A stretch of DNA of 64,000 nt from Ardenticatenaceae bacterium (GTDB taxonomy: Bacteria; Chloroflexota; Anaerolineae; Promineifilales; Promineifilaceae): contig JACKBX010000006.1 in NCBI GenBank assembly GCA_020634375.1, positions 1 through 64,000 of the forward strand. Direction: 5' to 3'. The notes under the pieces are model-generated. The model did not search any database and was not told the DNA's origin. It saw only the letters and a program-made list of their open reading frames with translations. The position numbers and the translations under genes are program-made. Each line of letters begins with the position of its first letter. Positions within the stretch are counted from its first letter, which is position 1. Positions 34,151-43,778 of this stretch are shown here, one piece after another.

Positions 34151-34486
34151 ATGAAATACAAAATGAGTCCCAACATCGCTGTCAGAACCCCACAAACAGC
34201 CGAGGCTGTGGCGTTTTATTCAGACGTACTCGGCTTTGCCAATCGCTCCAGCGACCCTGACCTGGCCGACCTGGACGCCGACCCCATCAACCTCTTCATC
34301 ATCGAAGATCAGGAAATCAGCGGCCCTGTCATGGAACTGTTTGTTCCCGACCTGGAACAGGCGCGAGACGAACTGCTGGCTCATGGATGCAAAGTCCTGC
34401 GCTGGCGCGGCAAGGGCCAGGACTGCTATATCCAAGACCCGTTTGGTGTGATCTTTAATATATGGGAAACGGCCGTGACCGATTAA
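34151..34486 (+). CDS. Glyoxalase/VOC-family protein
   Basis: The 111-residue product has the beta-alpha-beta-beta-beta order of one VOC module pair: AVRTPQTAEAVAFYSDVLGF at the start, ELFVPDLEQARDELLAHG in the middle and YIQDPFGVIFNIWE at the end, with Glu in the last strand as a possible metal ligand. The first-strand His of true glyoxalase I is absent (NIAVRT). Substrate unknown. I chose ATG 34151 with AAGGA upstream over an in-frame codon at 34103. The gene lies beside the duplicated module but shows no relation to it. Confidence 0.75.
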   Translation: MKYKMSPNIAVRTPQTAEAVAFYSDVLGFANRSSDPDLADLDADPINLFIIEDQEISGPVMELFVPDLEQARDELLAHGCKVLRWRGKGQDCYIQDPFGVIFNIWETAVTD

Positions 34487-34494
34487 TAGGTCTG

Positions 34495-34521
34495 GCGGAA
34501 AGGCATCTGGCGCCTTTCCGC
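34495..34521. terminator. Convergent hairpin between VOC and degV genes
   Basis: GCGGAAAGGC and GCCTTTCCGC form a ten-base stem between the two converging genes. No strong T-run follows on either strand. Confidence 0.5.
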
Positions 34522-34549
34522 TGCCTACATCACACGTGGCTGTGCTAGA

Positions 34550-35416
34550 TTAGCCCGGCAGCAGCCCAGATACTAAGTCGAGAGGGAGAACGGCCGTGCC
34601 CACAACCCCCGGCCCGGTATGCACACCCAACACCGGCGAAACGCGCAAAATCTCTAGCTTGCCCACCGAAAGTTGTGCTTTCATGGCTTCAACGAGAGCT
34701 TGTGCCTGCTCTGGCATACGGCCGTGCAGCACAGAAACCCACAGCGGCGTGCTGCCATAAGTTTGGGCCAGGTGGTCAACCATCAGGGCCATCGCCTTTT
34801 TGAGGGTACGGCTTTTGCCCACTGACGTGTACTTGCCATCCGCTTTGTCCACCTTGATGATCGGCTTGAGTTTGAGCAGCGACCCGGCCAGTGCCTGCAC
34901 GCGGCCAATACGCCCGCCTCGCGCCAAATAATCTAATGTTTCTAGCGTGTAAATGATTTCGGAGGCGGCACGGATGCGGTCTAGCTGTTCAATGATCGCT
35001 TCTTTGCTCCAACCAGCTTGTGCCGCCCAGGCTGCGGCAAGCACCTGAAAACGCTGTGCGCCAGAAAGGGTGAGGCTGTCTATGAGGTTAACGGCCGTAT
35101 CCACAACCGCTTCGCTGCCCAACCTGGCTGATTGCAGCGTGCCACTTAAGCCAGAGGAAATGTGAACCGATAAAATCTCTTCCCCTTTCGCGGCCAGTTT
35201 CGTATATATTTCGCCAAACATGCCCGGTGATGGCTGGGCTGTGGTTGGCACATCAGGAACCATCGCTTCCAAACGATCATAGAATGCATCATGTTCAATG
35301 TCGGACGATTTGATCTCGCCTTCCGGGAACTGAATAAACAAAGGCGCAACCGTGATGTCTAGCGCCTCCGCCTCTGCTAACGGCAAGTCTGCGCCGCTGT
35401 CAGTGACAATCTTCAT
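34550..35416 (-). CDS. DegV-family fatty-acid-binding protein
   Basis: The 288-residue protein starts with KIVTDSGADLP, the DegV family hallmark, and has the TTAQPSPG segment and SSGLSGT loop that hold the fatty-acid carboxylate. In Firmicutes, DegV proteins (FakB) present fatty acids to the kinase FakA for phospholipid synthesis; no FakA-like DAK gene is in the window. Length matches the family. It stands alone; the upstream 427 bp hold no clear gene. Confidence 0.9.
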   Translation of the reverse strand: MKIVTDSGADLPLAEAEALDITVAPLFIQFPEGEIKSSDIEHDAFYDRLEAMVPDVPTTAQPSPGMFGEIYTKLAAKGEEILSVHISSGLSGTLQSARLGSEAVVDTAVNLIDSLTLSGAQRFQVLAAAWAAQAGWSKEAIIEQLDRIRAASEIIYTLETLDYLARGGRIGRVQALAGSLLKLKPIIKVDKADGKYTSVGKSRTLKKAMALMVDHLAQTYGSTPLWVSVLHGRMPEQAQALVEAMKAQLSVGKLEILRVSPVLGVHTGPGVVGTAVLPLDLVSGLLPG

Positions 35417-35843
35417 AAGTTACTATCTCCTTCAAACATAAAATAATATAGAGCAATCCAGAGAGCACATAAAGAAAAGTCCGTGCCCATCTGCGTCCCA
35501 TTTTCATTCATTGTGGGGTATGACAGTGTCTGTTGTCTTGTGTATGGGTGAGGCTCATCCCGCACCCTTGTAAAATTTGAACAGCGTATTGTATCCCGGT
35601 GTGGAATTTGTGGGAAACGCAAGGGCTTGAAAATAATCGACGCCTTATTTAATAGAAGAAGGAAATCTGTGTCACAAATGAGAGTAAGACGGTGTTTTTT
35701 AGAATGATAGTACAGGCATACTCCTGTAATAGCCCTGGTTGGGTAGGTGGGCAGGCATAGGCCCCCTCCTACCGGCCCTAAAAATGATGTAAAATAAAAG
35801 AACAGCAGGCGCAAGTGCTTGCACCTGCTCTGAAGGAGATCAG
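35417..35843. other. Non-coding gap with 5'-UTR hairpin
   Basis: No convincing gene lies here. Part of the region carries a phrase like GTGCCCATCTGCGTCCCATT, similar to intergenic words seen in many genomes. At 35804-35829 AGCAGGCGCAAG and CTTGCACCTGCT form a stem with one G-T pair, just before the RBS (AAGGAG) of the next gene; it could affect its translation or mRNA stability. Confidence 0.5.
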
Positions 35844-37076
35844 ATGAATAGTAAAAAACGAACCACAATCATCGTTTTCACCCTGTTACTCTTGGCCGTC
35901 AGCGTAGGGCTGACGGCGGCGATGATGATACCCAATGCTCAGGAACTACTGACTAATTCGCTGCACACGCTGGAAACCATCACCGACGGCCATGCTGTTG
36001 TCACTGTGGAAGCGGAATTGCCCGACCAAAGTCTCAGCGGCACGGTGGAGGTGTGGGGCAAGCTGGCTGTGGGGCCAAACGGCGAACCGGGCGCACGCCT
36101 GGAAGTGTTGGATGCGAGTGAAGCAGAGTTTGTGGGGGTAACGGCCGTTACCGATGGCACAACCTTCTGGCTCTACGACCCACACAGCAACAGCGTCGTC
36201 ACCGGCACATTCACAGAAATGGCCGAACTGATGCAAGAGAAAATGGCCGAATACGAAGGCCAATTCCCGCACGATGGCAGCGGTATCCCTGAAGGGATGC
36301 TCCCCGAAGGCATGATGCCCGAAGGATTTGACCCTGAATCCTTCAACCCCGAAGAAATGGACGTGCCCGAAACGCCCGAAGAAGCCATCGCCAAACTGCT
36401 GGAATATTTCACTGTCGAGCGCGATGGCAGCGTGGAAATGGGCGATAACAACGCCTACCAACTGCGTCTCGTGCCCATCCCGGAGCAGATGCCCGACGAA
36501 GTACGCGCTGCGGGCGGCTACATCAACCTCTGGCTGCGCACCGATGACCAATTGCCGCTGGGCGCAGAATACGCCGAGGGCGCTCTCGGCTCTGGCCGCA
36601 TCACCACTTCCGTAGCAGAAATCAACACCAATTTCGACAACAGTATCTTCACCTTCGCCATTCCCGAAGGCGCAGAGGTGATTCAGGCCGCCGATTTAGT
36701 GGCAATGGCTGAGGAAGCGTATGCGAATCAGGCGGCAGAAACGGCCGTCGAATTCACCCCCCTCTCCCCTGCCTATCTGCCCGGCGGGGCGCGTTTGGCA
36801 GAGGAAATGGAGGTGCGGGGAACGGCCGTACAACGCTACAGCCTCGCCGACGGCAAATCCTTCTACGTGGCGCAAGGGCCATCCCTGCCCATTGACGCCC
36901 CCGCCGAAGCGACTGCCACCGAAACCGTGACCGTGCGCGGCGCCGAGGCCACCCTCTTCAGCGACGCCGCCGGCAGCCGCACCCTCCTCACCTGGAGCGA
37001 AGGCGAACTCACCTTCTGGGTCGGCGGCGACATCTCTGCCGCCGATGCGCTGGCCGTAGCAGAATCTCTTCATTAA
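35844..37076 (+). CDS. LolA/DUF4367-like exported protein
   Basis: The 410-residue product has an N-terminal signal or anchor helix (about 7-27). Residues 35-265 resemble the LolA-like outer-membrane-lipoprotein-carrier fold found in DUF4367/MucB-type proteins (TVEVWGKLAVGPNGEPGARLEVL, TTFWLYDPHSNSVVTG). An acidic, Met/Pro-rich insert (GMLPEGMMPEGFDPESFNPE, about 153-172) breaks the fold. The C-terminal part has a second beta-rich domain (about 300-410; LLTWSEGELTFWVGG). It is followed after a word-repeat tract by a MacB-like ABC transporter, a common pairing in which the LolA-like protein may work with, or be exported beside, the transporter. Confidence 0.75.
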   Translation: MNSKKRTTIIVFTLLLLAVSVGLTAAMMIPNAQELLTNSLHTLETITDGHAVVTVEAELPDQSLSGTVEVWGKLAVGPNGEPGARLEVLDASEAEFVGVTAVTDGTTFWLYDPHSNSVVTGTFTEMAELMQEKMAEYEGQFPHDGSGIPEGMLPEGMMPEGFDPESFNPEEMDVPETPEEAIAKLLEYFTVERDGSVEMGDNNAYQLRLVPIPEQMPDEVRAAGGYINLWLRTDDQLPLGAEYAEGALGSGRITTSVAEINTNFDNSIFTFAIPEGAEVIQAADLVAMAEEAYANQAAETAVEFTPLSPAYLPGGARLAEEMEVRGTAVQRYSLADGKSFYVAQGPSLPIDAPAEATATETVTVRGAEATLFSDAAGSRTLLTWSEGELTFWVGGDISAADALAVAESLH

Positions 37077-37078
37077 AA

Positions 37079-37155
37079 ATGAGATTGGAGATTGGAGATT
37101 GAAGCGACTTCCTGTCGCCAATCTCTAATCTCCAATCTCTAATCCCCAATCTCCC
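37079..37155. repeat. Inverted word-repeat tract (GATTGGA / CCAATCTC words)
   Basis: GATTGGAGATTGGAGATTGA is followed by a short centre and then the complementary words in several copies. The tract fills the whole gap between the LolA-like gene and the ABC transporter gene. Confidence 0.85.
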
Positions 37156-37156
37156 C

Positions 37157-39172
37157 ATGAGCGAAACAATCAAACTATCATCCCTGGAACGACATTTCCA
37201 GCGGGGCGAAACGGCCGTGCAAGCCCTGCGCGGCATTGATTTGACCATCACCCCCGGCGAATTCGTAGCATTGGTCGGGCCGTCCGGCTCTGGCAAATCC
37301 ACGCTGCTCAATTTGTTGGGCGGCCTCGACCGTCCCTCGTCCGGCGAACTGTGGCTAAATGGCACACCGCTGCACGAAGTGGATGATGTAACCCTCACCC
37401 GCCACCGCAAAGAGCAGATAGGCTTCATCTTTCAGAGCTTCAACCTGCTGCCGCGCCTCACGGCCGTCGAAAATGTAGCCGTGCCCCTGATGCTGGCAGG
37501 CGTGCCCAAAGAGGAACGGCAAGCCCGCGCCCGCGCCTTGTTGGAACGGGTCGGTTTAGGCCACCGCCTCGACCATTACCCTGCGGAATTGTCGGGCGGC
37601 GAGCAGCAGAGGACGGCCGTAGCCCGTGCCCTCATCCACAACCCCGGCCTCATCCTCGCCGACGAACCCACCGGCAACCTCGACAGCGCCACTGGCAACG
37701 ACATCATGTCCCTGTTGCAATCGTTGAACCGCGAGCAAGGCATCACCCTCGTCGTCGTCACCCACGACCCGGACGTAGCCGCCTACGCCGACCGCATTGT
37801 GCGCCTCCACGACGGCCAAATTGCCGAGATAGAGGAGAGAGGATTGAATTCCTCCTCTTCCCCCTCTCCGCGAACCTCCGCCTCTCCGCGTAACTCCGCG
37901 TCCAAACTAACCGCCAAAGACATCATCCAAACGGCGCTGCGCAACCTGGGACGGCGGCCAGTGCGCAATGTGCTGACGGCGGGCGGCGTCCTCATCGGTA
38001 TCGTCACCCTCGTGGCAATGGTCTCCTTCGGCGTCGGCGTACAGCGCGAAGTGCAGCGCAATTTCGAGACCATCGGCCTGGAAAACCTGTTTGTCAGCCC
38101 GCGCTATGCCGAATCAGATGGCTTCGACCCCTTCGCCGACCCGCAAATTGAGAATCCGCTGACGCCGCAAGCCGTCGCCAACATCGCCGCCTTGCCCAAT
38201 GTCGTCAGCGTAACGCCGATTTTGGGGCTGCCGTCGGGCATGGACATCACCCTCACTCGCGGCGATGTGACCCTGCCCGTCTACATTTCCGGCGGCGAAG
38301 GGATGCCCTTCCGCTTTGGCCCGCCGGGACGCTCCGACATGGTGGCGGGCACAGACTTAACCGAGAACCGCGCCGGGGCCATTCTCCCGGTGGGGCTGGC
38401 CGACAAATTGCTGGCCGAGGGCGAAAGCTACGACGATTTGGTCGGCGATTCGCTGACGCTGACGCTGACATTGCCGCGTGGCGAGACGGCCGATTTCAGC
38501 ACAACGGCCGTCGGCATCCAAGATGGCTTTTCCACACGCTCGCTGGATGTGGGCGTGGCGGAACGAGAGGCAATGATCGCCTGGTGGTACGATGACCCCG
38601 ATTTTTTGGCGCGGCAGGGGTATGATCAGTTGGTGGTGCGGACGACGGATTTGGGGGTGGTAACGGCCGTGTCCGCCACCCTCAAAGACATTGGCTACAA
38701 CGTGCAATCACTCGACGCCATTCTCGACGTTGCCAACCAGGTCTTGTCCCTCATGCAAGCCCTGCTCGGTTCAGTGGGCGGGCTGGCGCTGCTCGTCGCC
38801 GCCCTCGGCGTCGCCAACACCATGATGATGGCCATCTACGAGCGCACCCGCGAAATTGGCGTCCTCAAAGCACTGGGCGCATCCGCCCGCGAAATCCGCC
38901 GCCTCTTTACCGTTGAAGCGGGCATGATTGGACTGATTGGCGGCTTCTTCGGCCTCATTTTTGGCACACTGCTAGGGCGATTAGTAGACTGGATCGGCCA
39001 CCGCTATCTCATCAATGAAGGTGTCACCGGCGTGGGGCAGTTGTCCGTCGTCCCCCTCTGGCTGGCGCTTGGCGCAATGGCCTTTGCCACCTTCATCGGC
39101 GTCATCGCTGGCCTATACCCCGCCGCCCGCGCCGCCAAACTAGACCCCGTCATGGCGCTGCGGCATGAGTGA
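37157..39172 (+). CDS. Fused ABC transporter: ATPase plus MacB/FtsX permease
   Basis: The product has 671 residues. The ATPase (about 1-228) has Walker A GPSGSGKST (41-49), Q-loop FIFQSFNLL, signature LSGGEQQR and Walker B LILADEPTG. The permease (about 248-671) has an N-terminal membrane helix, an extracytoplasmic MacB-PCD domain and three C-terminal helices with the FtsX pattern (YERTREIGVLKALGAS). It probably exports or extracts lipoproteins or peptides. The linker (about 232-250, Ser/Pro/Arg rich) is encoded by CTCCGCG-word repeats like those seen between genes, which suggests two genes joined through an intergenic repeat. The upstream LolA-like protein is its likely partner. Confidence 0.92.
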   Translation: MSETIKLSSLERHFQRGETAVQALRGIDLTITPGEFVALVGPSGSGKSTLLNLLGGLDRPSSGELWLNGTPLHEVDDVTLTRHRKEQIGFIFQSFNLLPRLTAVENVAVPLMLAGVPKEERQARARALLERVGLGHRLDHYPAELSGGEQQRTAVARALIHNPGLILADEPTGNLDSATGNDIMSLLQSLNREQGITLVVVTHDPDVAAYADRIVRLHDGQIAEIEERGLNSSSSPSPRTSASPRNSASKLTAKDIIQTALRNLGRRPVRNVLTAGGVLIGIVTLVAMVSFGVGVQREVQRNFETIGLENLFVSPRYAESDGFDPFADPQIENPLTPQAVANIAALPNVVSVTPILGLPSGMDITLTRGDVTLPVYISGGEGMPFRFGPPGRSDMVAGTDLTENRAGAILPVGLADKLLAEGESYDDLVGDSLTLTLTLPRGETADFSTTAVGIQDGFSTRSLDVGVAEREAMIAWWYDDPDFLARQGYDQLVVRTTDLGVVTAVSATLKDIGYNVQSLDAILDVANQVLSLMQALLGSVGGLALLVAALGVANTMMMAIYERTREIGVLKALGASAREIRRLFTVEAGMIGLIGGFFGLIFGTLLGRLVDWIGHRYLINEGVTGVGQLSVVPLWLALGAMAFATFIGVIAGLYPAARAAKLDPVMALRHE

Positions 39173-39210
39173 TGCGTGAAATATCGTGCGCCAAAAATTC
39201 CTGTCATGTA

Positions 39211-39262
39211 AGGAGTCGAGGCTTTAGCCGGTGCGTGAAGACCGGCTAAAGCCTCGACTCCT
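39211..39262. repeat. 22-bp inverted repeat with GGCTTTAGCC core
   Basis: The arms 39211-39232 and 39241-39262 are exact complements around an eight-base loop. It lies between the ABC transporter and the converging BrnA gene. A sister element is at 39962. Confidence 0.9.
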
Positions 39263-39307
39263 ATCCGCTCTGAAATTGCTGAAACAGAACGCATGACGTT
39301 TGCGCTC

Positions 39308-39652
39308 CTACAATGGTGCATCATCTTCATCGGGATCAATATCTGGCGCTTTTGCCATCACCGCTTCGTATTTTCCCCTCTCTTCACGAATAACTCGCCG
39401 TAAAGTATCTTCTAATTCCTCGCGTTCAATAGCTTGCCGTAATGCGTCATTGATTAACGTCTGATAGCCGCGACCACCTGCCCTAGCCCGAAAATATTCA
39501 ATCAGCACAGAATCTAACATAATCGTTACCCGCTGTTTGCGCGGAGCAGGCTTTAAGCCTACCCGGAATGTAGCGCGATCCAGGTCGCTTTGTGTGATTT
39601 TTGGATAGTCGTCTTCGTCATCAAAAGTTGGAAAAGTATAGGATTTGTTCAT
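39308..39652 (-). CDS. brnA: BrnA-family antitoxin
   Basis: The 114-residue protein has an acidic N-terminus (FPTFDDEDDYP) followed by a ribbon-helix-helix-type region (KQRVTIMLDSVLIEYFRARAGGRGYQTLINDALRQ, as KQRVTIMLDS and YQTLINDALRQ) as in BrnA, which neutralises BrnT and represses the operon. It has an additional Glu-rich C-terminus. The start at 39652 follows GAGG. The gene begins inside the 3' end of brnT (32 bp overlap), the usual toxin-first order. Confidence 0.88.
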   Translation of the reverse strand: MNKSYTFPTFDDEDDYPKITQSDLDRATFRVGLKPAPRKQRVTIMLDSVLIEYFRARAGGRGYQTLINDALRQAIEREELEDTLRRVIREERGKYEAVMAKAPDIDPDEDDAPL

Positions 39653-39890
39653 CTTTATCTGCCTCACGCATAGAAATGACACGAATTTCGTCTTCAGATT
39701 CGGTATGCACAATCACCACGACTTTTTCTCGCAACAGACCAAGTGTGACCCAACGCTGTTCACCGTAATCCTTACGATCATCCTCAAAAGTAAAAGTAGC
39801 GCCTAAAAAGACTTGTTCTGCATCATTAAAGTCTAAACCCCGTTTATTGAGGGTGATTTGTCGTTTAGGTTCGTGCCAACTAATTCGCAT
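39621..39890 (-). CDS. brnT: BrnT-family ribonuclease toxin
   Basis: The 89-residue protein matches BrnT: ISWHEPKRQITLNKRGLDF at the start, GATFTFEDDRKDYGEQRW in the middle and EIRVISMREADKDEQILY at the end, the region of the RelE-like active site. BrnT cleaves RNA and is blocked by BrnA. There is no clear Shine-Dalgarno before the ATG. The start lies in an inverted repeat (CGCAT at 39886-39890 with ATGCG at 39901-39905), which could be the operator for BrnA. Confidence 0.88.
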   Translation of the reverse strand: MRISWHEPKRQITLNKRGLDFNDAEQVFLGATFTFEDDRKDYGEQRWVTLGLLREKVVVIVHTESEDEIRVISMREADKDEQILYFSNF

Positions 39891-39961
39891 ACATAAAATT
39901 ATGCGTATGATTATGCACTTGTCAATGATGATTTCGGAGGGATAGCATATATAGGTCTATT

Positions 39962-40010
39962 TGGAGGGGAGGCTTTAGCCGATTGATTTTCGGCTAAAGC
40001 CTCCCCTCCA
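39962..40010. repeat. 20-bp inverted repeat with GGCTTTAGCC core (second copy)
   Basis: The arms 39962-39981 and 39991-40010 are exact complements. Only the inner GGCTTTAGCCG is shared with the element at 39211; the outer arms differ but remain complementary, so pairing is kept while sequence changes. Confidence 0.9.
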
Positions 40011-40037
40011 CCTTAACAACATCTAACGCGCATAATA

Positions 40038-40116
40038 GTGTCATTCTGAGCGAAGAATCTCTCGACCTCTTGTGCAAGGTATGTATACGGGATGCTTCTG
40101 AGACTCAGCATGACAC
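40038..40116. repeat. Widespread intergenic element (TGTCATTCTGAG ... CTCAGCATGACA)
   Basis: GTGTCATTCTGAG and CTCAGCATGACAC flank about 53 bases, with one mismatch between arms. The phrase GTCATTCTGAGCGAAGAATC is familiar from intergenic regions of many phyla (from memory). It ends 3 bp before the smc stop codon and may act as its terminator. Confidence 0.75.
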
Positions 40117-40119
40117 CAT

Positions 40120-43100
40120 TTACAGCAGTGTGCCCTGTTTCAAAAGTTCTTTGATGTCAACGGAAACGGCCTCGCTTGCTCCATCAGGTCTTAGAGTAAT
40201 CCCATAAGCGATGTCGGCAGCCTCAAATGTGCCTCGGTTATGGGTAATGACGACGAACTGCGTGTTCAGGCTCAATTCGCGCAGCAGGTCGCGGAAGCGG
40301 TTGACGTTGGCCTCGTCCAGCGCTGCGTCCACCTCGTCCATGACGCAGAAGGGCGTGGGCGAGACTTTGAGCAGGCTGAAGATGAGGGCTGCGGCCGTCA
40401 GCGACCGCTCGCCGCCGGAGAGAAGGCCCAATCCTTGCTCGCGGCGGTTGGGCAGGCGGGCGATGATGTCCACGCCGCTAATCGTCAAATCGTCGGGGTC
40501 GGTGAGGACGAGTCGCGCCGCGCCGCCATCAAACAACTGCGTGAAGGTGTCGCCGAAGACATCGTTGACCTTTTGTACTGTCTCCGCAAACGCCTTTGAA
40601 GTCAGCTCATCCAATTCAGCAATGACTTCGCGCAACTGCTTCTCAGTCTGGTTCAAATCCTCCACCTGCTGCGTGAGAAAATCGTAGCGTTCTTGGGTAG
40701 ATTCGTATTCCTCTGGGGCATCGGGGTTGATGGCGCCCATGCGCTGCATTTGGCCGCGATAGTTGTGGATGGTTTCTTCAATGTCGGCGGGCAGTTCGCT
40801 GACGCTGGGAAGCTGGTCTACCACTTCGCTGATGGGCAGCGGCGTGGGGCCGGTCTGCTCTTCGTCGTAGGCCAGGGCGACAATGCCCAGGTCGGCTTTG
40901 ATGCGCTCTTGCAGCCCTTCAATGTGATTTTCTTCCTGCGAGAGTTTGACTTGCGCCTGGGTGTAGTGCGTTTCCAGTTCCATTGTGCGGCGCTGGATGG
41001 CGGCCATTTGCTCCTCAAACTGGCGCATTTCCTGGCGGTGTTCGTTGAGGGCGCGGCGCGTTGGTTCTAGCTGGGCGGTGAGGTCGTCGAGGCGCTGCTG
41101 GAGGCGCTGGCGGGTGGCTTCTTCGTCGGCCGTTGCCAACTGCTGCTGTTGGTTTTGCAAAGCGGCTCCCCGGTCTTGCAGGCGGCGGATTTGTGTTTCG
41201 ACTTGTTTGAGGGTGGCGCTGCGGCTGTCTACAACGGCCGTCCTTCCCGCCACAATCGTCTGCGCGGCGGCAATGCTTTGCCGTAAACTGATCCGCTGCT
41301 GGCTGGCCTCGGCAACGGGGAGGGCGTCTAACTGCTGGCGGGCGTGGGTGACGGCCGTTTCCTCCCCCACCACCTCATCACGCAGCCCGGCCAGCCCGGC
41401 CTCCGCCTGCACGATGCGCTCCTGCAAGCGGGCAAACTCCTGCTGCTGCGCCTCCGCCCGCCGCGCCAGCGTCTCCTGTTGACGCTGCAAATAAGTCTGC
41501 TGCTGCCGCGCACGGTCAAGATTGCGCTGTGCCTGCGCCACACGCTGCCCGGCCTCATTCTCCAACCGCCCCAGCCGACGCTCCTCATTTTGCAGCGCAT
41601 CTACCTGCTCCTGCATCCCCTGAATTTCCCCATTCTCTTTGGCAAACCGGCTTTCCCTATCAGCCAATTCATCCCTCATCCTTCCTAATTCATCCTTACC
41701 CCCCCGCCATTCCGCTTCGCGGGCGAGGATGTCGGTTTGTGGGGAACGGCCGACCACTTCCACCAACCCCCCGGCATGAGCGACCAGGCCATCCAACGAA
41801 ACGGCCGTAACCCCAAGCGATTGCGCCAGACGATAGGCGGCGCGGTCATCTTGTGCCAGTAGAATGTGGCCGAGGAGGAGTTGGGCTAACGGCCGTGCCT
41901 GCGGCTGGCAGGTGACGAGTTCACTGGCCCAACCAATCACGCCATCACCCTGCGGCAGCGGCGGCGAGGGCGGCGGCTGCAAATCGGCGAGGGCGGCGGC
42001 GCTGAAGGGGGCTTTGCTCGCCAACATGCGCCAGAGATGGTCGGGGTCGGGCAGAAGGAGGGTGGCGAGGCGGGTTTGTAGGGCGGCGGAAACGGCCGTC
42101 TCATACGCCTGCGGGATGGTGAGAAACTGCGCCAATCGCCCCAAAACGGTCACGTCGGCGGGGGCTTTTGTCTCTTTGTGGCGCATTTGGTCGAGCATTT
42201 CCACCCGCGTTTCCAGGCGGGCGACCTCTTTTTGCCGCCGGTTCAACTCGTCGCCAGCATCGCGGGATTGACGGCGCAGTTGTTTGAGATGGTTGATCAG
42301 GTCTTGGCGCTGATTTTGCTGGGCGATGCGTTTGTCGCGCAGTTCATCGGCGGCGGCTTGGGCAGAATCGGCGGCGGCTTGCAGCTTGTCCATTTGCGCG
42401 GCGAGGTCGGCCAGTTCGGCGTGCAGACGTTCGCTCTCGCGGTCGCTCTCGGCGGCGGCGCGTTTGCCCTGCTCTTCTTGCAGGCGTTCGCGCAACTGCG
42501 CCAACTGCCCTTCGGATTGGGCGAGGCGGTTTTGCGCGGCGCGGTGGGATTTTTCGGCGGCTTGTACGGCCGTTTGCCACTTATTAATTGCCGCCTGCTG
42601 GGTTTGGAAGCTGGCGTTGAAGGTTTGCAGGCTGACCTGCTCACTTTGCAGGCTGGATTGCGCGGTGACGAGTTCGGCAGTCGCCAGTTCCAAATCGGCG
42701 GCGGCGGCGGCACGCTGCTGTTCCAGCAGGGGCAGTTCTTGCTCGATGTCGGCCGTCTGGCGGTGCAGGGATTGGCGGCGTTCGTGCAAAATGGCGACTT
42801 CGCGGCGGGCGCGTTCAAGCTGGTCGCGCAGGTCGTCGCGCTGGCTTTGCAGGTCGGCGGACTGCTGCTGGCGGCGGTTGATGCGCTGGCGCAGGTCGTT
42901 CATGTTTTCTTGCTGCACGAGGAGTTGTTGACGGCTGTCTTGCCAGGTGCGTTCGGTGGAGACGGCCGTTTCCCGCGCCAAGCGCAGCTTATCTTTGGCC
43001 TTCTCCCAGCGGAAGCCGTACCAGATGCGCAGCAAATGGCGCAAATCGGCCAACACCTGCTCGTAATTGCGGGCGCGGGTGGCCTGCCGTTTCAGCGAAG

Positions 43101-43707
43101 TGAGGCGCGGCTGAATTTCCGCCAAAATGTCATGCACACGCTGCAAATTGTGCTGCGTCTCTTCCAATTGGCGGATGGTTGTGGCGCGGCGGATTTTGTA
43201 ATGGTTGATGCCCGCCGCCTCTTCAAAGAGGGCGCGGCGCTCTTCGGCGCGGAGGGAGAGGGCCTGGTCAATGAGGCCCTGGCCGATGATGGTGTAGGTG
43301 CGCTCGGCCAACCCGCTGGTCGCCAGCAGGTCGGTGATGTCTTTGAGGCGCACTTTTTGGCCGTTGAGCAGGTATTCGTTTTCGCCGGAGCGGTAGGCGC
43401 GGCGGCCAATTTCGACTTCGGTGTAATCAATGGGCAGCCAGCCGTCGCTGTTGTCCAGGGTGAGGATGGCTTGGGCCATGCCCGCGCGGGCGCGTTTTTC
43501 GCTGCCAGCAAAAATCATGTCGGTGGTACGCTTGCCGCGCAGGGAGCTGTAGCTCTGTTCGCCCAGCACCCAGCGCAGGGCGTCGGCGATGTTGCTTTTG
43601 CCGCTGCCGTTGGGGCCGACAACGGCCGTGATGCCATCATCAAAAAAGAACTCGGATTTACTGGCGAATGTTTTGTATCCTTGCAGGACGAGACGTTTTA
43701 GTTTCAT
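40120..43707 (-). CDS. smc: Chromosome segregation protein SMC
   Basis: The 1195-residue protein has the SMC plan: N-terminal Walker [18 protein letters not shown] (about 32-48), long Gln/Ala/Arg-rich coiled coils, a central hinge (about 510-660), a second coil and a C-terminal head with signature [17 protein letters not shown] and Walker [17 protein letters not shown]. It forms the bacterial condensin with ScpA (9019 in this window) and ScpB (not in the window). Residues typical of Rad50 or MukB are absent. Several ACGGCCGT copies fall in the coiled coil and hinge and none in the C-terminal head. Length is usual for bacterial SMC. Confidence 0.96.
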   Translation of the reverse strand: MKLKRLVLQGYKTFASKSEFFFDDGITAVVGPNGSGKSNIADALRWVLGEQSYSSLRGKRTTDMIFAGSEKRARAGMAQAILTLDNSDGWLPIDYTEVEIGRRAYRSGENEYLLNGQKVRLKDITDLLATSGLAERTYTIIGQGLIDQALSLRAEERRALFEEAAGINHYKIRRATTIRQLEETQHNLQRVHDILAEIQPRLTSLKRQATRARNYEQVLADLRHLLRIWYGFRWEKAKDKLRLARETAVSTERTWQDSRQQLLVQQENMNDLRQRINRRQQQSADLQSQRDDLRDQLERARREVAILHERRQSLHRQTADIEQELPLLEQQRAAAAADLELATAELVTAQSSLQSEQVSLQTFNASFQTQQAAINKWQTAVQAAEKSHRAAQNRLAQSEGQLAQLRERLQEEQGKRAAAESDRESERLHAELADLAAQMDKLQAAADSAQAAADELRDKRIAQQNQRQDLINHLKQLRRQSRDAGDELNRRQKEVARLETRVEMLDQMRHKETKAPADVTVLGRLAQFLTIPQAYETAVSAALQTRLATLLLPDPDHLWRMLASKAPFSAAALADLQPPPSPPLPQGDGVIGWASELVTCQPQARPLAQLLLGHILLAQDDRAAYRLAQSLGVTAVSLDGLVAHAGGLVEVVGRSPQTDILAREAEWRGGKDELGRMRDELADRESRFAKENGEIQGMQEQVDALQNEERRLGRLENEAGQRVAQAQRNLDRARQQQTYLQRQQETLARRAEAQQQEFARLQERIVQAEAGLAGLRDEVVGEETAVTHARQQLDALPVAEASQQRISLRQSIAAAQTIVAGRTAVVDSRSATLKQVETQIRRLQDRGAALQNQQQQLATADEEATRQRLQQRLDDLTAQLEPTRRALNEHRQEMRQFEEQMAAIQRRTMELETHYTQAQVKLSQEENHIEGLQERIKADLGIVALAYDEEQTGPTPLPISEVVDQLPSVSELPADIEETIHNYRGQMQRMGAINPDAPEEYESTQERYDFLTQQVEDLNQTEKQLREVIAELDELTSKAFAETVQKVNDVFGDTFTQLFDGGAARLVLTDPDDLTISGVDIIARLPNRREQGLGLLSGGERSLTAAALIFSLLKVSPTPFCVMDEVDAALDEANVNRFRDLLRELSLNTQFVVITHNRGTFEAADIAYGITLRPDGASEAVSVDIKELLKQGTLL

Positions 43708-43710
43708 AAG

Positions 43711-43769
43711 ATAAGTTGCATGTTACAAGTTGCAGGTTACATGGGGTGTGTAACTTGTAACCTGCAACT
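43711..43769. repeat. Word-repeat inverted element (GTTGCA/GTTACA words)
   Basis: The words AAGTTGCATGTTACAAGTTG and GGTTAC pair with GTAACTTGTAACCTGCAACT. The tract is the entire gap between smc and the upstream methyltransferase stop. Confidence 0.8.
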
Positions 43770-43778
43770 CGCCCAATT

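Noticed and set aside
35413..35868. 151-codon minus-strand frame upstream of degV
   Set aside because: Its composition is not protein-like, it overlaps the start of the LolA-like gene and contains known intergenic words.
42178..43701. 507-codon open frame on the plus strand, antisense to smc
   Set aside because: The frame lies opposite a clear SMC coding sequence; its Gly/Ala/Val-rich translation is a codon-bias mirror with no family features.
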